A DNA stretch of 64,000 nucleotides from assembly GCA_051000345.1 (NCBI GenBank), contig JBPCOJ010000022.1, forward strand, positions 11,380-75,379, written 5' to 3'. How positions within the stretch are numbered: the first letter of the stretch is position 1; the number at the start of each line of letters is the position of its first letter. Made by a program: the position numbers and the translations under genes. Below, piece after piece: positions 27,817 through 37,245 of the stretch. This DNA comes from JBHENC01 sp051000345 (GTDB taxonomy: Bacteria > Acidobacteriota > Blastocatellia > Pyrinomonadales > Pyrinomonadaceae). The notes under the pieces were generated by a model that did no database searches, was not told the DNA's origin, and saw nothing but the letters and a program-made list of their open reading frames with translations.

Positions 27817-28308
27817 TTAAACAAGCGGTAGTTGAACGGAAACAAAAAGCCGGAGCGTCGCAAAAGCTTTTCCTTCGTGATGCGCCGCGCGGACGAGCGT
27901 CTCCAACAGCAGCGCCGCGAGCTTCTTCGCTTCACCGGACGGCACGACGATTTCCTTTTGCAAATCCGTGTCGGCGTTGAAGAGTTGAAAGCCGCGTTGC
28001 CGTGTCGCTTCGACTTCGATCAAGTATTCTGCGATGCGTTCAGGTGTGGAGAGCGTTTCGGGAAGCGTCCATTCAAACGGATCATCCCATAGATTAGTTG
28101 TCAGTCCGCCAAAGGTTTGCTCGACAACGGCGGCGGCGCGCAAAAGATGTTCGCCGCACGAATGAACCGGAAAGTGGCGTGTGCTGTGCTCGCGCGGCTG
28201 GCGAAACAAATCCTGCGCGGGGATAATGCTCAGAAGCGCGCGCGAGCGGGCGTGAAGCCGCGCGAATTCTTCATCGAGTTGATTCAAAAAAGGCTTCACG
28301 CCCGACAT
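27817..28308 (-). CDS. DinB-like superfamily protein
   Basis: The 163-residue product has the four-helix look of the DinB/YfiT superfamily, with the first metal-ligand region HSCGEHLLRAAAVVEQT and the last AAHHEGKAFATLRL. Members are often bacillithiol- or mycothiol-linked transferases or are uncharacterised, so no reaction is assigned. The start used is ATG 28308; a GTG seven codons upstream is possible but has no better ribosome site. It lies 23 bases after the small lipoprotein gene and probably shares its transcript. Confidence 0.82.
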   Translation of the reverse strand: MSGVKPFLNQLDEEFARLHARSRALLSIIPAQDLFRQPREHSTRHFPVHSCGEHLLRAAAVVEQTFGGLTTNLWDDPFEWTLPETLSTPERIAEYLIEVEATRQRGFQLFNADTDLQKEIVVPSGEAKKLAALLLETLVRAAHHEGKAFATLRLFVSVQLPLV

Positions 28309-28331
28309 CTGCGCTTCTTTACTGCACACCG

Positions 28332-28679
28332 TTATTTAGAGCGGCGGTCTGATTCGATCAACACTGTGCCGAAGTTTTTGCCGCCGAAGCTAAAGCCTGT
28401 TTGTAGGTGTCCCTTCGCGCCGACACGCGAGCCGCGCGATGGCACGCCGTGTTCTGTTACGACAAACAATCTGCCTGTGCCATCGTCTATTTCGTAAACG
28501 CCTCTGCCGAGCACTCCGTAGCTGTCTATGACGTTGCCCGCGACGGCGACATCCTTATTGCGGTAGCGTCCCGGATCGGCGTTGAGCTTCGAGATTGTTT
28601 CGCGCTGCGGGCAGGCCGTGGCGAAAAGCGTGATGGCGAAAATAAATGAGAGAAAAGTTAATTTGCGACGTGAATTCAT
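28332..28679 (-). CDS. Small lipoprotein with OB-fold-like domain
   Basis: The 115-residue product starts at ATG 28679, supported by AGGAG about 8 bases upstream. It begins with a lipoprotein signal: a basic start, a hydrophobic stretch and a Cys after FATA near residue 22. The mature part (KDVAVAGNVIDSYGVLGRGVYEIDDGTG, then RVGAKGHLQTGFSFGGKNFGTVLIE) resembles OB-fold barrels of the tRNA-anti-like type. A longer upstream reading exists but would spoil the lipobox. It probably sits in the envelope; its ligand is unknown. Confidence 0.8.
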   Translation of the reverse strand: MNSRRKLTFLSFIFAITLFATACPQRETISKLNADPGRYRNKDVAVAGNVIDSYGVLGRGVYEIDDGTGRLFVVTEHGVPSRGSRVGAKGHLQTGFSFGGKNFGTVLIESDRRSK

Positions 28680-28917
28680 AGCATCTCCTATGCGGCGAAT
28701 TTTTGGGAGAGCGCTTCGGATAATAGCACGCAAATCGCTTTGCTCCGAAATTAATGCGTGCTCGCGCTGCTTGACGGAAGGATTCTTCAATGTTAGCTTA
28801 GCCGTTCATTTTGCAATCGAGCTTTGTTTGAAACAGCGCTCGCACGTTCTTTGCAAGTTTAATTTTCGTATCGCTACTCGATTCGTTCACGGTATTTTCG
28901 ACGAACGGATTGACCGT

Positions 28918-29117
28918 CGCAGGTTATCGCCCGAAAGCTTTCGGGCGACAAGGGAAGTCGGGTGTAATGCCCGCGCGGTTCCCGCCACTGTGTACCGGCG
29001 ATTCACGCTGCTTTCATTTCAACGATTCATTCGTTGAATGGTCACTTGCCGAACGAGGCAGGGAAGGCTTGTTAAAGCAGCATGAGTTTGAGCCGGAAGT
29101 CAGGAAACCTTGCCTGC
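28918..29117 (+). promoter_or_regulatory. Cobalamin (B12) riboswitch aptamer
   Basis: The aptamer shows the expected order: an AAGGGAA element at 28950-28956, a GGTGTAAT-type segment, the B12 box CCCGCCACTG ending at 28990, and the closing GCCGGAAGTCAGG (29092-29104) with ACCTTGCCTG. It lies upstream of a TonB-dependent receptor. When adenosylcobalamin is plentiful, such switches shut off uptake genes. A terminator hairpin at 29273-29310 supplies the expression platform. Edges are approximate. Confidence 0.95.
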
Positions 29118-29272
29118 AAATTGAACAGACGGAAGCGACCGCTAATGCTCCGGGAAAGAGCGAGTGGCAACGTGAATGCGAAACGCCTTTGCCGGTAAAA
29201 CATCCCGCGCCATTTGATTTCATTAATTCAATGCGCCGCTAAATTTTCCCATCAAATGCGCGCGCAATTCTC

Positions 29273-29319
29273 AAAGCCCTTTATCTTCCACACGGAAGAT
29301 AAAGGGCTTTGGCGTTTTT
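29273..29319 (+). terminator. Riboswitch expression-platform terminator
   Basis: Two perfectly complementary 17-base arms (29273-29289 and 29294-29310) enclose a 4-base loop and are followed by five T at 29315-29319. It lies between the B12 aptamer and the receptor start, so cobalamin binding most likely promotes premature termination here. Confidence 0.92.
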
Positions 29320-29390
29320 GGTTTCCTCCAAAACACTGCTCCATCTCTCTTTTCCACCACACTGAATATTTTTAGAAAGGTGGAGTAGCC

Positions 29391-31823
29391 ATGAACATAT
29401 TTATCCGTAAACTTTTTATTCTCTGCGCGCTCATGCTCGCGTGCGCTGTTTCAGTTTTTGCGCAAACGGCGACGGGCGTTTCCGGGCGCATCATAGACCC
29501 GCAGGGCGCTGCCGTGTCCGGCGCAACAGTGACGCTTTACGAGCGCGCGCGCCCGTCCGAACGCTTCACTACGATTAGCAACGAGCGCGGCGACTATCGC
29601 TTTGAGCGGCTCGCCTCCGGCGAGTACATACTTGAAACCGAAGCGAGAGGCTTTGCACGCGCCGCCGCACGCGTGTTGCGCATCGAGAGCAACATGAATC
29701 CTACGATTGATGTTCAACTCGAACTCGCGGGCGTGAGCGAGCAAGTCGTCGTCACGGCTTCGAGCACGGCGCAGCCCGTCGATGAAGTCTCGAAGGCGAT
29801 TACAGTCGTCGGGCGCAAAGAGATAGACGAGCGCGACGAATTCGCTGTGACGGATGCGCTGCGCACTGTTCCCGGTTTGCGCGTGCAGCAGCTCGGCGGC
29901 CCCGGACGCCTCACGTCGATCAGAACGCGCGGCCTGCGCAGTCAGGATACGGCGGTTTTGATCGACGGCTTGCGCTTCCGCGATCCGTCATCAATCAACG
30001 GCGACGCGACGAGTTTTCTAAGTGATCTAGTGGTGACGAATCTTGACCGCGTAGAAGTTCTGCGCGGCTCCGGCTCATCGCTCTACGGCACGAACGCCGT
30101 CGGCGGCGTACTCAACATTGTGACGGACGAAGGCGGCGGCCAAACGCACGGCAGTTTACTGGCGGAAGGCGGCGGCCTCGGTTTTTTTCGCGGGCGCGCA
30201 CAGATTGCGGGCGGCGTAAATGCAGACCGCTTTCTTTATAGCGCAGGAGTAACGCACGTCAATGTTTCGCGCGGCATAGACCGCGACGACGCCTTTCGCA
30301 ATACGAGCGGACAGGGACGCGGGCTATTTCGCTTGACGCCGACGGCGACGCTTTCCGGGCGCATCTACACAGGCACGTCCTTCGTGCAGTTGAACAGCAG
30401 CCCAGACCTTTTCGGCAACATTCCCGCATCTGGAATAATCAATGCCGTGCCGCTTTCAGGCGGCGAGTTGCGGCGCTTTGAAACAGGCACCACGCGCGCG
30501 CAATTAAATGCGGGCGGCGCGACCTTTATCCCGGACACAAACGATCCTGACAACTCGCAGGCGGATCGTTTTTTCTCCGGCGCGCTCGTCTTCACGCAGC
30601 GCCCAAGAGAAGAATTCGGTTACACGGTTTCTTATCAGGGACTCGTCACCCGACGCACTAACTCGAACGGGCCGGGCGGCTTCGGCGCGTTCGCGCAACC
30701 CTTCGGCGGCGGCACTTCGCGCGCAAATTTCGACGGCAATATTCAAACGCTCAACGGGCGCACGGACTTTCGCCTCGGACGCTTTAATTTCGTCAACGCA
30801 GGTTACGAATTCGAGAACGAAACCTTTCTCAACCGCTCGTTCTCTAATAACCTTGCGAGCAGTTCGACTGTCGATACGAGCCAGCGCAGCAGTACCTTTT
30901 TCGCGCAGGATCAATTGCGTTTGATGGAAGACCGCTTGCAGCTTTCGGCGGGATTTCGCGCGCAATTCTTTTCGCTCGACAATCCGCGATTTTCGCCCAC
31001 GCGTAGTTCGCCGTATGCGGGTATCAACTTGCAAGCGCCGCCGACTGCCTACACGGGCGACGGCTCCGTTGCGTATCTCATTCGCTCATCGAATACAAAA
31101 CTGCGCGCGCACGTCGGCAACGGCTATCGCGCGCCGTCTTTGTTCGAGCGCTTCGCCTCTAGTATCGGCGATCCGCGTTTGCGACCCGAACGCACCATCG
31201 CTTTTGACGCGGGCATCGATCAATCTTTATTCGATAACCGCGTGCGCGCTTCTGCGACGTACTTTTACACGCGCTTGCAGGAAGTCATAGGCTTCGGTTC
31301 AGTGGCGGCAAACGATCCTTTCGGGAGAAGCTTTGCACAGGGCGGATTCGGCGGCTTTCTCAACACGCGCGGCGGCCTCGCGCGCGGGCTTGAATTAAGC
31401 GCGACGGCGACGCCCACACGCTCTCTCGATCTGTTCACGTCTTACACCTACACGAACAGCGATCAGCGCACGCCGCAGCTCGGCGGAAGCGGCGTGTTAC
31501 GCACGCTCGTCATTCCCGATCATCAGTTCTCGCTTGTCGCCACACAGCGCGTGCGCGAGCGTTTCTTCGTCAACTTCGATCTCGTCGCCACAAGCAATTA
31601 CTTAGCGCCGATCTTCGGTTCGCAAACCTTCTCGACGCGTCTTTATCGCTTCGATGGCATCGTTAAAGCAGACTTGGGCGCAAGTTATACGCTGCCGTTC
31701 GCAGGCCGGAAATCAATACGCTTTTTCGGAAAGGTGGAGAATCTTTTTGACCGGGACAATTTCGAGAGCGGCTTTCGCACGCCGGGACGCTTTGGCCTCG
31801 CCGGTGCGCAGCTAAGCTTTTAA
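29391..31823 (+). CDS. TonB-dependent outer-membrane receptor, probable cobalamin transporter (BtuB-like)
   Basis: The 810-residue product has a signal peptide (ending near VFAQ, residue 25) and a carboxypeptidase-regulatory-like beta domain at about 28-110 (GVSGRIIDPQGAAVSGATVTLYE). A plug domain follows at about 120-240 (ALRTVPGLRV, TRGLRSQDTAVLIDGLR, RVEVLRGSGSSLYGTNAVGGVLNI), then a 22-strand-type barrel ending in a terminal Phe. The VVVTAS segment before the plug may serve as the TonB box. Cobalamin as substrate is inferred from the riboswitch. No BtuCDF genes are nearby. Confidence 0.93.
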   Translation: MNIFIRKLFILCALMLACAVSVFAQTATGVSGRIIDPQGAAVSGATVTLYERARPSERFTTISNERGDYRFERLASGEYILETEARGFARAAARVLRIESNMNPTIDVQLELAGVSEQVVVTASSTAQPVDEVSKAITVVGRKEIDERDEFAVTDALRTVPGLRVQQLGGPGRLTSIRTRGLRSQDTAVLIDGLRFRDPSSINGDATSFLSDLVVTNLDRVEVLRGSGSSLYGTNAVGGVLNIVTDEGGGQTHGSLLAEGGGLGFFRGRAQIAGGVNADRFLYSAGVTHVNVSRGIDRDDAFRNTSGQGRGLFRLTPTATLSGRIYTGTSFVQLNSSPDLFGNIPASGIINAVPLSGGELRRFETGTTRAQLNAGGATFIPDTNDPDNSQADRFFSGALVFTQRPREEFGYTVSYQGLVTRRTNSNGPGGFGAFAQPFGGGTSRANFDGNIQTLNGRTDFRLGRFNFVNAGYEFENETFLNRSFSNNLASSSTVDTSQRSSTFFAQDQLRLMEDRLQLSAGFRAQFFSLDNPRFSPTRSSPYAGINLQAPPTAYTGDGSVAYLIRSSNTKLRAHVGNGYRAPSLFERFASSIGDPRLRPERTIAFDAGIDQSLFDNRVRASATYFYTRLQEVIGFGSVAANDPFGRSFAQGGFGGFLNTRGGLARGLELSATATPTRSLDLFTSYTYTNSDQRTPQLGGSGVLRTLVIPDHQFSLVATQRVRERFFVNFDLVATSNYLAPIFGSQTFSTRLYRFDGIVKADLGASYTLPFAGRKSIRFFGKVENLFDRDNFESGFRTPGRFGLAGAQLSF

Positions 31824-31840
31824 GTCAGCAGAGTAATGCG

Positions 31841-32047
31841 ATGGCTTCACGCGAAAAACTTCAACTCATCGAAGGCGAAGATTATTACTGGGAGAACGGC
31901 TTGATGGTCTTCACCGCGCGCTTTCATCTCGGGCGCGGTTACTGCTGCAAAAACGATTGCCGTCATTGTCCGTACAATGCGGCAGCAGCAACGACGCAAG
32001 CCGATGTGAATGATGGGAAAGCGCGTGAAGCGAATGATGGCAGTTAA
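31841..32047 (+). CDS. DUF5522-like small Cys-rich protein
   Basis: The 68-residue product matches the DUF5522 pattern: LIEGEDYYWENGLMVFT, then RGYCCKNDCRHCPY, with four Cys that probably bind a metal. The last 20 residues look like a variable tail. It follows the receptor by 17 bases and precedes a Cys-rich CWC-type gene by 3. These two small families occur side by side in other bacteria, so the pairing supports both calls. Function is unknown. Confidence 0.82.
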   Translation: MASREKLQLIEGEDYYWENGLMVFTARFHLGRGYCCKNDCRHCPYNAAAATTQADVNDGKAREANDGS

Positions 32048-32050
32048 ATT

Positions 32051-32287
32051 TTGAGCAGGAGTTTGAAAACACTCAAATTGATTCAGGAATCGTCTTCGCC
32101 GGAGTGTCTGTTTTCTTTGTGCGAATCATGCGGCGCGGCGCAGCAGGGTTGCTGGTGCAGTGAAATAAAGTTAAGCGAAAGCGGGCGCGATCAATTACGC
32201 GCACGCTTTCGCAAATGTTTGTGTCGGTTATGCCTCGAGCGTTTCGCAGACGGCGGCGCGTCAACACTTTGTCAGAACATCTATTGA
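32051..32287 (+). CDS. Cysteine-rich CWC family protein
   Basis: The 78-residue product carries CESCGAAQQGCWCSE followed by RARFRKCLCRLCLERFA, the spacing of the Cys-rich CWC family. A TTG start is used 3 bases after the preceding stop because no ATG or GTG lies before the first Cys motif. Eight or more Cys suggest zinc binding. It is the last gene of the cobalamin-controlled unit if that transcript runs through. Its function is not known. Confidence 0.78.
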   Translation: MSRSLKTLKLIQESSSPECLFSLCESCGAAQQGCWCSEIKLSESGRDQLRARFRKCLCRLCLERFADGGASTLCQNIY

Positions 32288-32328
32288 TTCAGTTGCTCAC
32301 GCGTTGGATTCATGTGGAAATGAGTCAA

Positions 32329-35300
32329 TTAAGTAATTTTAAGAAAGGTTCCGGCTAGCTTTCGATTCAATAGCTGATGAACCGATTGGTTATAGTAATC
32401 TTTCAGGCAATTATAACAAGCCCTTTCGCAATTGCAGGATGAGCAGATTTTCAATGTTTCGGCGACGATTTTGTTCCAACTCTCTTTCGCTTCCTTGACA
32501 AAACCTGCGCCGCCCGGCGTTTTATCGAAGAAGACGAACTCAGTGTTTTCGTCTGCATTGGTTGATTGGCGATTAGTTACGGCGCGACCCGAAACGCCGA
32601 TGTCGGAAGTCTCCGTTTCAAGGACGCGGCACAAACCTTTGTGCAGTGCAAAGGCAAGCGAAACACTCAATTCGGGATTTGTGATTTTTTCTTGCGGGCG
32701 CACGACAAGGCAAAAACTCTCGAATTGATGGCCGAACGCCAAGCCTTTGGAGTTGCCCATCAAATGCTTGTTATCGCATTCTTTCGTATCGCCGATGTTT
32801 CGCAAGCGGTCATGCTTTTGGTTTGATTTGTGGTTTTTTTTGAATTCACTGAAACCGCATTTGCCGCAGACAACGAAACCTTCGTTCTCCCTTCCCAAGT
32901 TGTAGCGGAAAAGTTTTCCATCGTCTTTGAGCGCGATTTTGAACAAGCCGAAATCTTCAAAGTCGGATTCCTTGACGACATCGATAAAATGCGTGAGCGA
33001 TTGTCTTTGCCGGACAAACGATGAACGCCGGTGTCTTTGACTGCGCGTTTCCTTCTCGCCGATTTTAATCGTGAAAGCATCGGGTTCGATAAATTTTCTG
33101 ACGTGTTGCAGCGAAATGGGCTTTCGGCAAACTTCGCATTCGTCTTCTAATTCCTTCGGCAGTCGCGCGGTTTTAATTTGAGCGCAGTTCGGGCATTTGA
33201 CGTAATAAAGTTCTTCCGGTTTGTCTTCGCGTCCGGCGATGTAAAGTCCCGCACTGGTGAAAATCTTTTTGCGGGCGATGACCTGTGAACCGGGCGCGAA
33301 TTCGGCAATCGCCAAAGCGCGGTCACGGCTCAAAGTAACGTCGGAATCGGTTGACCAACGGTTGAGACTCGTTTCCAAACTGACGACGTCAAGCGGAAAA
33401 GCATAACGCGGCAGAAATCCGCGTTTCGCCAAAACCGCGATGATGTCGCTTTCGAGAAGATTTTCGATTGACTTTTTGACGCTGACGGCGGAATCGTCAT
33501 AACCCAAATCTTGCAGACGCTTTCTTTCTTCGAGCAATGTTCCAAGTTCGCCACTGATGTTCTTGATAAATTCGCCGAACAGCGCACAGGCTTTTTCTTT
33601 GCCGTTTGCGAAACCGCCGATAGCTTCAAGTAAATGGATTTTCGCGTCGGTTGTGAAAACTTCTGTTTCGGTTTGCGCGTTGAGCCACGCCGGAAAATCG
33701 AGAAATGCGTCGGTCGGTTGGAACTTGAGCCACGCGTCGGGAATCGAAGCGCGTTTATCCAACGGCAAAAACGGCGCGAGCGGAGTCTTTTGTTTCACTT
33801 CACGCAAAACTTTTTCCTCATTCAGTTTTTCGCGCAAAAATCGTGCGAACACGACGGCGTTAAAATGCCTCTGCGCGATGAAGCGGTTTCTGATGAAAAC
33901 GGTCGGCGGCGAGATTTCGCCTTTCATCAATCTTTCGGACGGATTTTCCCAAGCGTCGGCATCGTATTTCGTGCGTTTGCAAAGCGTCACGCAGATGGCG
34001 TTTTTGTCGCTCCCGCGTCCGGCGCGTCCGACGCGCTGAACATAATTCGCGCTCGTCGGCGGCGCATTGCGGAGCAAGACTTTCTGTAAATCGCCGATGT
34101 TGATGCCCATTTCAAACGTCGTCGTGCTGCTCAAAAGATTGATTCCCGATTCGGCGCGGAAATCGTCTTCGATTTGTTTGGCGTAATTTTTATCAATCTG
34201 CGCCGTATGTTCTTCGGATTTCAAAGTATAGAACTGCGGTTCGCCGCGCCCGGAAACCCAACGCGCAATCAGATTTTCAGTTGCCGCATCGAACGGTTTT
34301 TCTTCCAAAACTCCGACGCAGCTTTTTCGCGGGCAAACATTTTTCGCCGAAAAAGCCGTTATGATTCCGCACCGATTACAGACAAAACGGTGCGCGACTT
34401 TGATTAAATAAAATTGTTCGCAATAGAGTTTTTTTAAATCCGAATTCTTTGGCGATGGAGCGAGAATGCGTTTTTCAACCAAGAACTTCCAGATTCTTTT
34501 CGCCAACTCGTAAGTTTCATCAATTGATAAGCTGTACAGACGCTTGAGATAATCGGTGATGTAATTGTCGCGGTTTTTGTTTATCGGCAGCCAACCTTCG
34601 GCTTTGTTTTGACGCGTTTCGGCGAAATAAATATCGGCGGTGACGCGCCCGAAAGCCAAATCGTCGTTGGCGACTTTTCCTTTCGGCAGAGTGAAGGCTT
34701 TGCGATGTCGCAAATGCGCGAGAAGCGTTTGAAGCGCGGCGTTTGCTTCCGTTAAGGAGAAATCTTTTTCACCGATGATGCGCCGAAACTCGTTCAACTC
34801 CGCATTTTTAATTTCGTATTCGACAACCGCTAAACCCAAATCTTCGATTGATTCGCGCGCCGAATCAGGCACGCCGAAATACGCGAAAATTTCCGATAAC
34901 CAGAGATTTTTCTTTTCGTCGGCTTCTAATGTTTTGTCGGGCAAGCGCGAAGTCGGCAGAAATAATTTGGAATCGTAATTTTCGTCGGTGTCGTTCGTCC
35001 GGTTCGCCAGTTCCTTGCCCAGAGTTACGAGTTCGATTCGTCTGCCGTCTGTCGCTTCGAGAATCTCTAAAATTTTGCGTCCTAAATCGTGCGTAAAAGT
35101 TTCTTCTTCCAGAAGCGCGGGAAACGCGGCGGCTCTCTGGCGGTTGTCGGTAAAGCACAAAAGTTTGCGCGGTTGGTTGTTTGCGTCCGCGTTCGGCGTA
35201 ACTTGAAAGTGCGAGAGAGGAATCGCCATCGCCATTCCCGTTTCGTCGTCCGATTCTTGAAAACGGCGCACGGGTTCGAGTCCCGAAGTGTTTTTCGCGT

Positions 35301-37245
35301 CGCAGTTCGGACACGCCGAAAGAAGTTTCTTCTCTGATTTCGCCAAATCTTCAATCAGCAATTTATCTTTTTTATGCTGGCATTGCCGATGAAATATTTG
35401 GATTTTTCGCAAATGCGGTTTCGCGCAATCGCAATTATTTTCGCCGCCCTGACTGCGTTTCTTGCCGCACTCGACGCACCAATCCAAAACCGACGGAGCA
35501 AAAGTCGGCGCGTCCGCATCTTCATCGTCAAAAATTTCCGCGTCGGGAAACGGCAAATCGCGCTCGACGCTGAAGTACGACCAGAAGGATTCCGCGCCCC
35601 AACCGAGTTCAGTCGAAAAATCATCAAACTGCGGTTGTTTTTCAGCGTTGCCGTCATCAATCGCCTGCCATTTTTTCGGACCCAAATCCTGCAACGCCCC
35701 GTAGAGATAACCGCATTTGCGGCACGTCACGACTTCGACGAGCATTGACTTTTGATTTTTCAGCCAGCATTCAGGACAAAATCCTTCTTCCGCATGGGCG
35801 TGACGGCGCGAAACGAAATAAGCGGCTTTGCCGTCAGTTCGTGCCGGACAATTTTCATGAAGGCAAATGTACAAACCGTCCTGCGCCTTGACGAAATAAT
35901 GCAAACGAGTCGGTAGTAAGTCTTCGTTTGCGCCGTCGGCTTTGGCGCGGGCGATGATTTCCAGCAACGCTTGCAATCCGGCAGAAGCATTTGTGTCTCT
36001 CGCCCAAAGCCGTTCCGCCGCCGTATCGAGTTTTACCGGGTTGGATAAAATTTCGCTTCGCAATTTGAAAAGATTTTCGTCGCGGCGCAAGAGCGCGGCT
36101 AAACTTTCGGCGTTTCTAGTCGGGGAAAGTTTGGCGATTGCCGCCGTTTCGCCCGCGTTTCGCAATGCTTCGGCGGCTTCGATGTATTTTAGCGGCGGTG
36201 GACAAAACGACGGCTGCAATAATTCGGGCGTGGCGGGACTGCCGTAAATCGGGTTCGGTTTCTCAAATTTGCCGTCGAATAAGTCCGTCACGAAGCGGCG
36301 GACTTTCGCTTCGCTTTCCGCATCGTCTTTTTTTCCGAGCGTCGCCGAAGTCGCCACGCAGGTTAAATCTTTGACCGCCAAACGGTCTTTCAAGCGTCTG
36401 ACCAGAAAGCCGATTTCCGTCGCCTGAACGCCGCGATAAGCGTGAACTTCGTCCAACACCAAGAACTTCAAACGCGCGTTTTTGAAAATCGAATCGTCAA
36501 TCGGACGCTCCAAAAGATATTCGAGCATCGAAAAATTCGTGACCAGAATGTTCGGCGGGTTCTCACGAATCGCTTTGCGGTGAGTAAATTGATTCGGCGG
36601 GACTCTTTGCAGTTGAGCGTTCATTTCCTCGTCAATCGCACGGTCTCTTTCCGCTCCTTTGAGTTGGCTGTCTTCGTATTTCGCGTTGATGCTTTGGCGT
36701 AACAAACCCTTGAAATCCTTATCGTCGTTCGGCGTTTGTCCTGTGAAGCGAGCAAACGTGATGTTTGGAAACGGGCGCAGAATATCGCTCCATTCTTCGA
36801 GTTGGTCGTTGACCAGAGCGTTAAGCGGATAAATGATAATCGCCCGCAAACCGGTGGTGGAATCACGAAGCAAATCGTCGAGAATCGGTAGTTGGTAACA
36901 GAGAGTTTTGCCGCTGCTCGTTCCCGTTGCGATAACCGTATTTTCACCGCGCAAAATCTGTTTGATAGCGTCGGTTTGATGACGATACAGATTCCTGCCA
37001 TTCAGTTTCCGGTTGATTGTGCCGCGCGTTTCCTCTTGCAAAGGCAGAGTTTCGATTGATTCGCCCGTTTGGTAAATCTGCGACTTTTCAAGAAACGCGC
37101 CGTTGACGAGTTCGCTCATCGTCAACTTTTCGCCCCAAGTGGTTTCGGCGTGTTTGAATTTTTGATTAAAGCGATATTCGGCTTTGAGCAGTTCGCAGTA
37201 GGGATTGAAAACTTCCGCTTCAAATCTTTCGCCAAGAGATTTCAT
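32329..37245 (-). CDS. Large DEAD/DEAH-box helicase with C-terminal DUF1998 region (candidate anti-phage component)
   Basis: The 1638-residue product has an SF2 core: YRHQTDAIKQILRG and the P-loop GTSSGKT near residues 105-120, LDEVHAYRG, SATLG, and a second RecA lobe with TTTFEMGINIGDLQ and QRVGRAGRG. Zinc-like Cys clusters lie in the middle and C-terminal parts (CPNC, CEVC, CGKCGF). The end has FDKTPGGAGFV and CSSCNCERACYNCLKDYYNQ, typical of DUF1998/MZB. This layout is shared by Druantia DruE, DISARM DrmA/DrmB, DpdJ and MrfA-type helicases. The start used is ATG 37245, which has GGAGG upstream and overlaps the previous stop as ATGA. GC is clearly lower than in neighbours. Confidence 0.9.
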   Translation of the reverse strand: MKSLGERFEAEVFNPYCELLKAEYRFNQKFKHAETTWGEKLTMSELVNGAFLEKSQIYQTGESIETLPLQEETRGTINRKLNGRNLYRHQTDAIKQILRGENTVIATGTSSGKTLCYQLPILDDLLRDSTTGLRAIIIYPLNALVNDQLEEWSDILRPFPNITFARFTGQTPNDDKDFKGLLRQSINAKYEDSQLKGAERDRAIDEEMNAQLQRVPPNQFTHRKAIRENPPNILVTNFSMLEYLLERPIDDSIFKNARLKFLVLDEVHAYRGVQATEIGFLVRRLKDRLAVKDLTCVATSATLGKKDDAESEAKVRRFVTDLFDGKFEKPNPIYGSPATPELLQPSFCPPPLKYIEAAEALRNAGETAAIAKLSPTRNAESLAALLRRDENLFKLRSEILSNPVKLDTAAERLWARDTNASAGLQALLEIIARAKADGANEDLLPTRLHYFVKAQDGLYICLHENCPARTDGKAAYFVSRRHAHAEEGFCPECWLKNQKSMLVEVVTCRKCGYLYGALQDLGPKKWQAIDDGNAEKQPQFDDFSTELGWGAESFWSYFSVERDLPFPDAEIFDDEDADAPTFAPSVLDWCVECGKKRSQGGENNCDCAKPHLRKIQIFHRQCQHKKDKLLIEDLAKSEKKLLSACPNCDAKNTSGLEPVRRFQESDDETGMAMAIPLSHFQVTPNADANNQPRKLLCFTDNRQRAAAFPALLEEETFTHDLGRKILEILEATDGRRIELVTLGKELANRTNDTDENYDSKLFLPTSRLPDKTLEADEKKNLWLSEIFAYFGVPDSARESIEDLGLAVVEYEIKNAELNEFRRIIGEKDFSLTEANAALQTLLAHLRHRKAFTLPKGKVANDDLAFGRVTADIYFAETRQNKAEGWLPINKNRDNYITDYLKRLYSLSIDETYELAKRIWKFLVEKRILAPSPKNSDLKKLYCEQFYLIKVAHRFVCNRCGIITAFSAKNVCPRKSCVGVLEEKPFDAATENLIARWVSGRGEPQFYTLKSEEHTAQIDKNYAKQIEDDFRAESGINLLSSTTTFEMGINIGDLQKVLLRNAPPTSANYVQRVGRAGRGSDKNAICVTLCKRTKYDADAWENPSERLMKGEISPPTVFIRNRFIAQRHFNAVVFARFLREKLNEEKVLREVKQKTPLAPFLPLDKRASIPDAWLKFQPTDAFLDFPAWLNAQTETEVFTTDAKIHLLEAIGGFANGKEKACALFGEFIKNISGELGTLLEERKRLQDLGYDDSAVSVKKSIENLLESDIIAVLAKRGFLPRYAFPLDVVSLETSLNRWSTDSDVTLSRDRALAIAEFAPGSQVIARKKIFTSAGLYIAGREDKPEELYYVKCPNCAQIKTARLPKELEDECEVCRKPISLQHVRKFIEPDAFTIKIGEKETRSQRHRRSSFVRQRQSLTHFIDVVKESDFEDFGLFKIALKDDGKLFRYNLGRENEGFVVCGKCGFSEFKKNHKSNQKHDRLRNIGDTKECDNKHLMGNSKGLAFGHQFESFCLVVRPQEKITNPELSVSLAFALHKGLCRVLETETSDIGVSGRAVTNRQSTNADENTEFVFFDKTPGGAGFVKEAKESWNKIVAETLKICSSCNCERACYNCLKDYYNQSVHQLLNRKLAGTFLKIT

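Noticed and set aside
28910..29242. Plus-strand frame of 110 codons upstream of the TonB receptor
   Set aside because: It lies across the B12 riboswitch aptamer, which fully explains the sequence conservation there.
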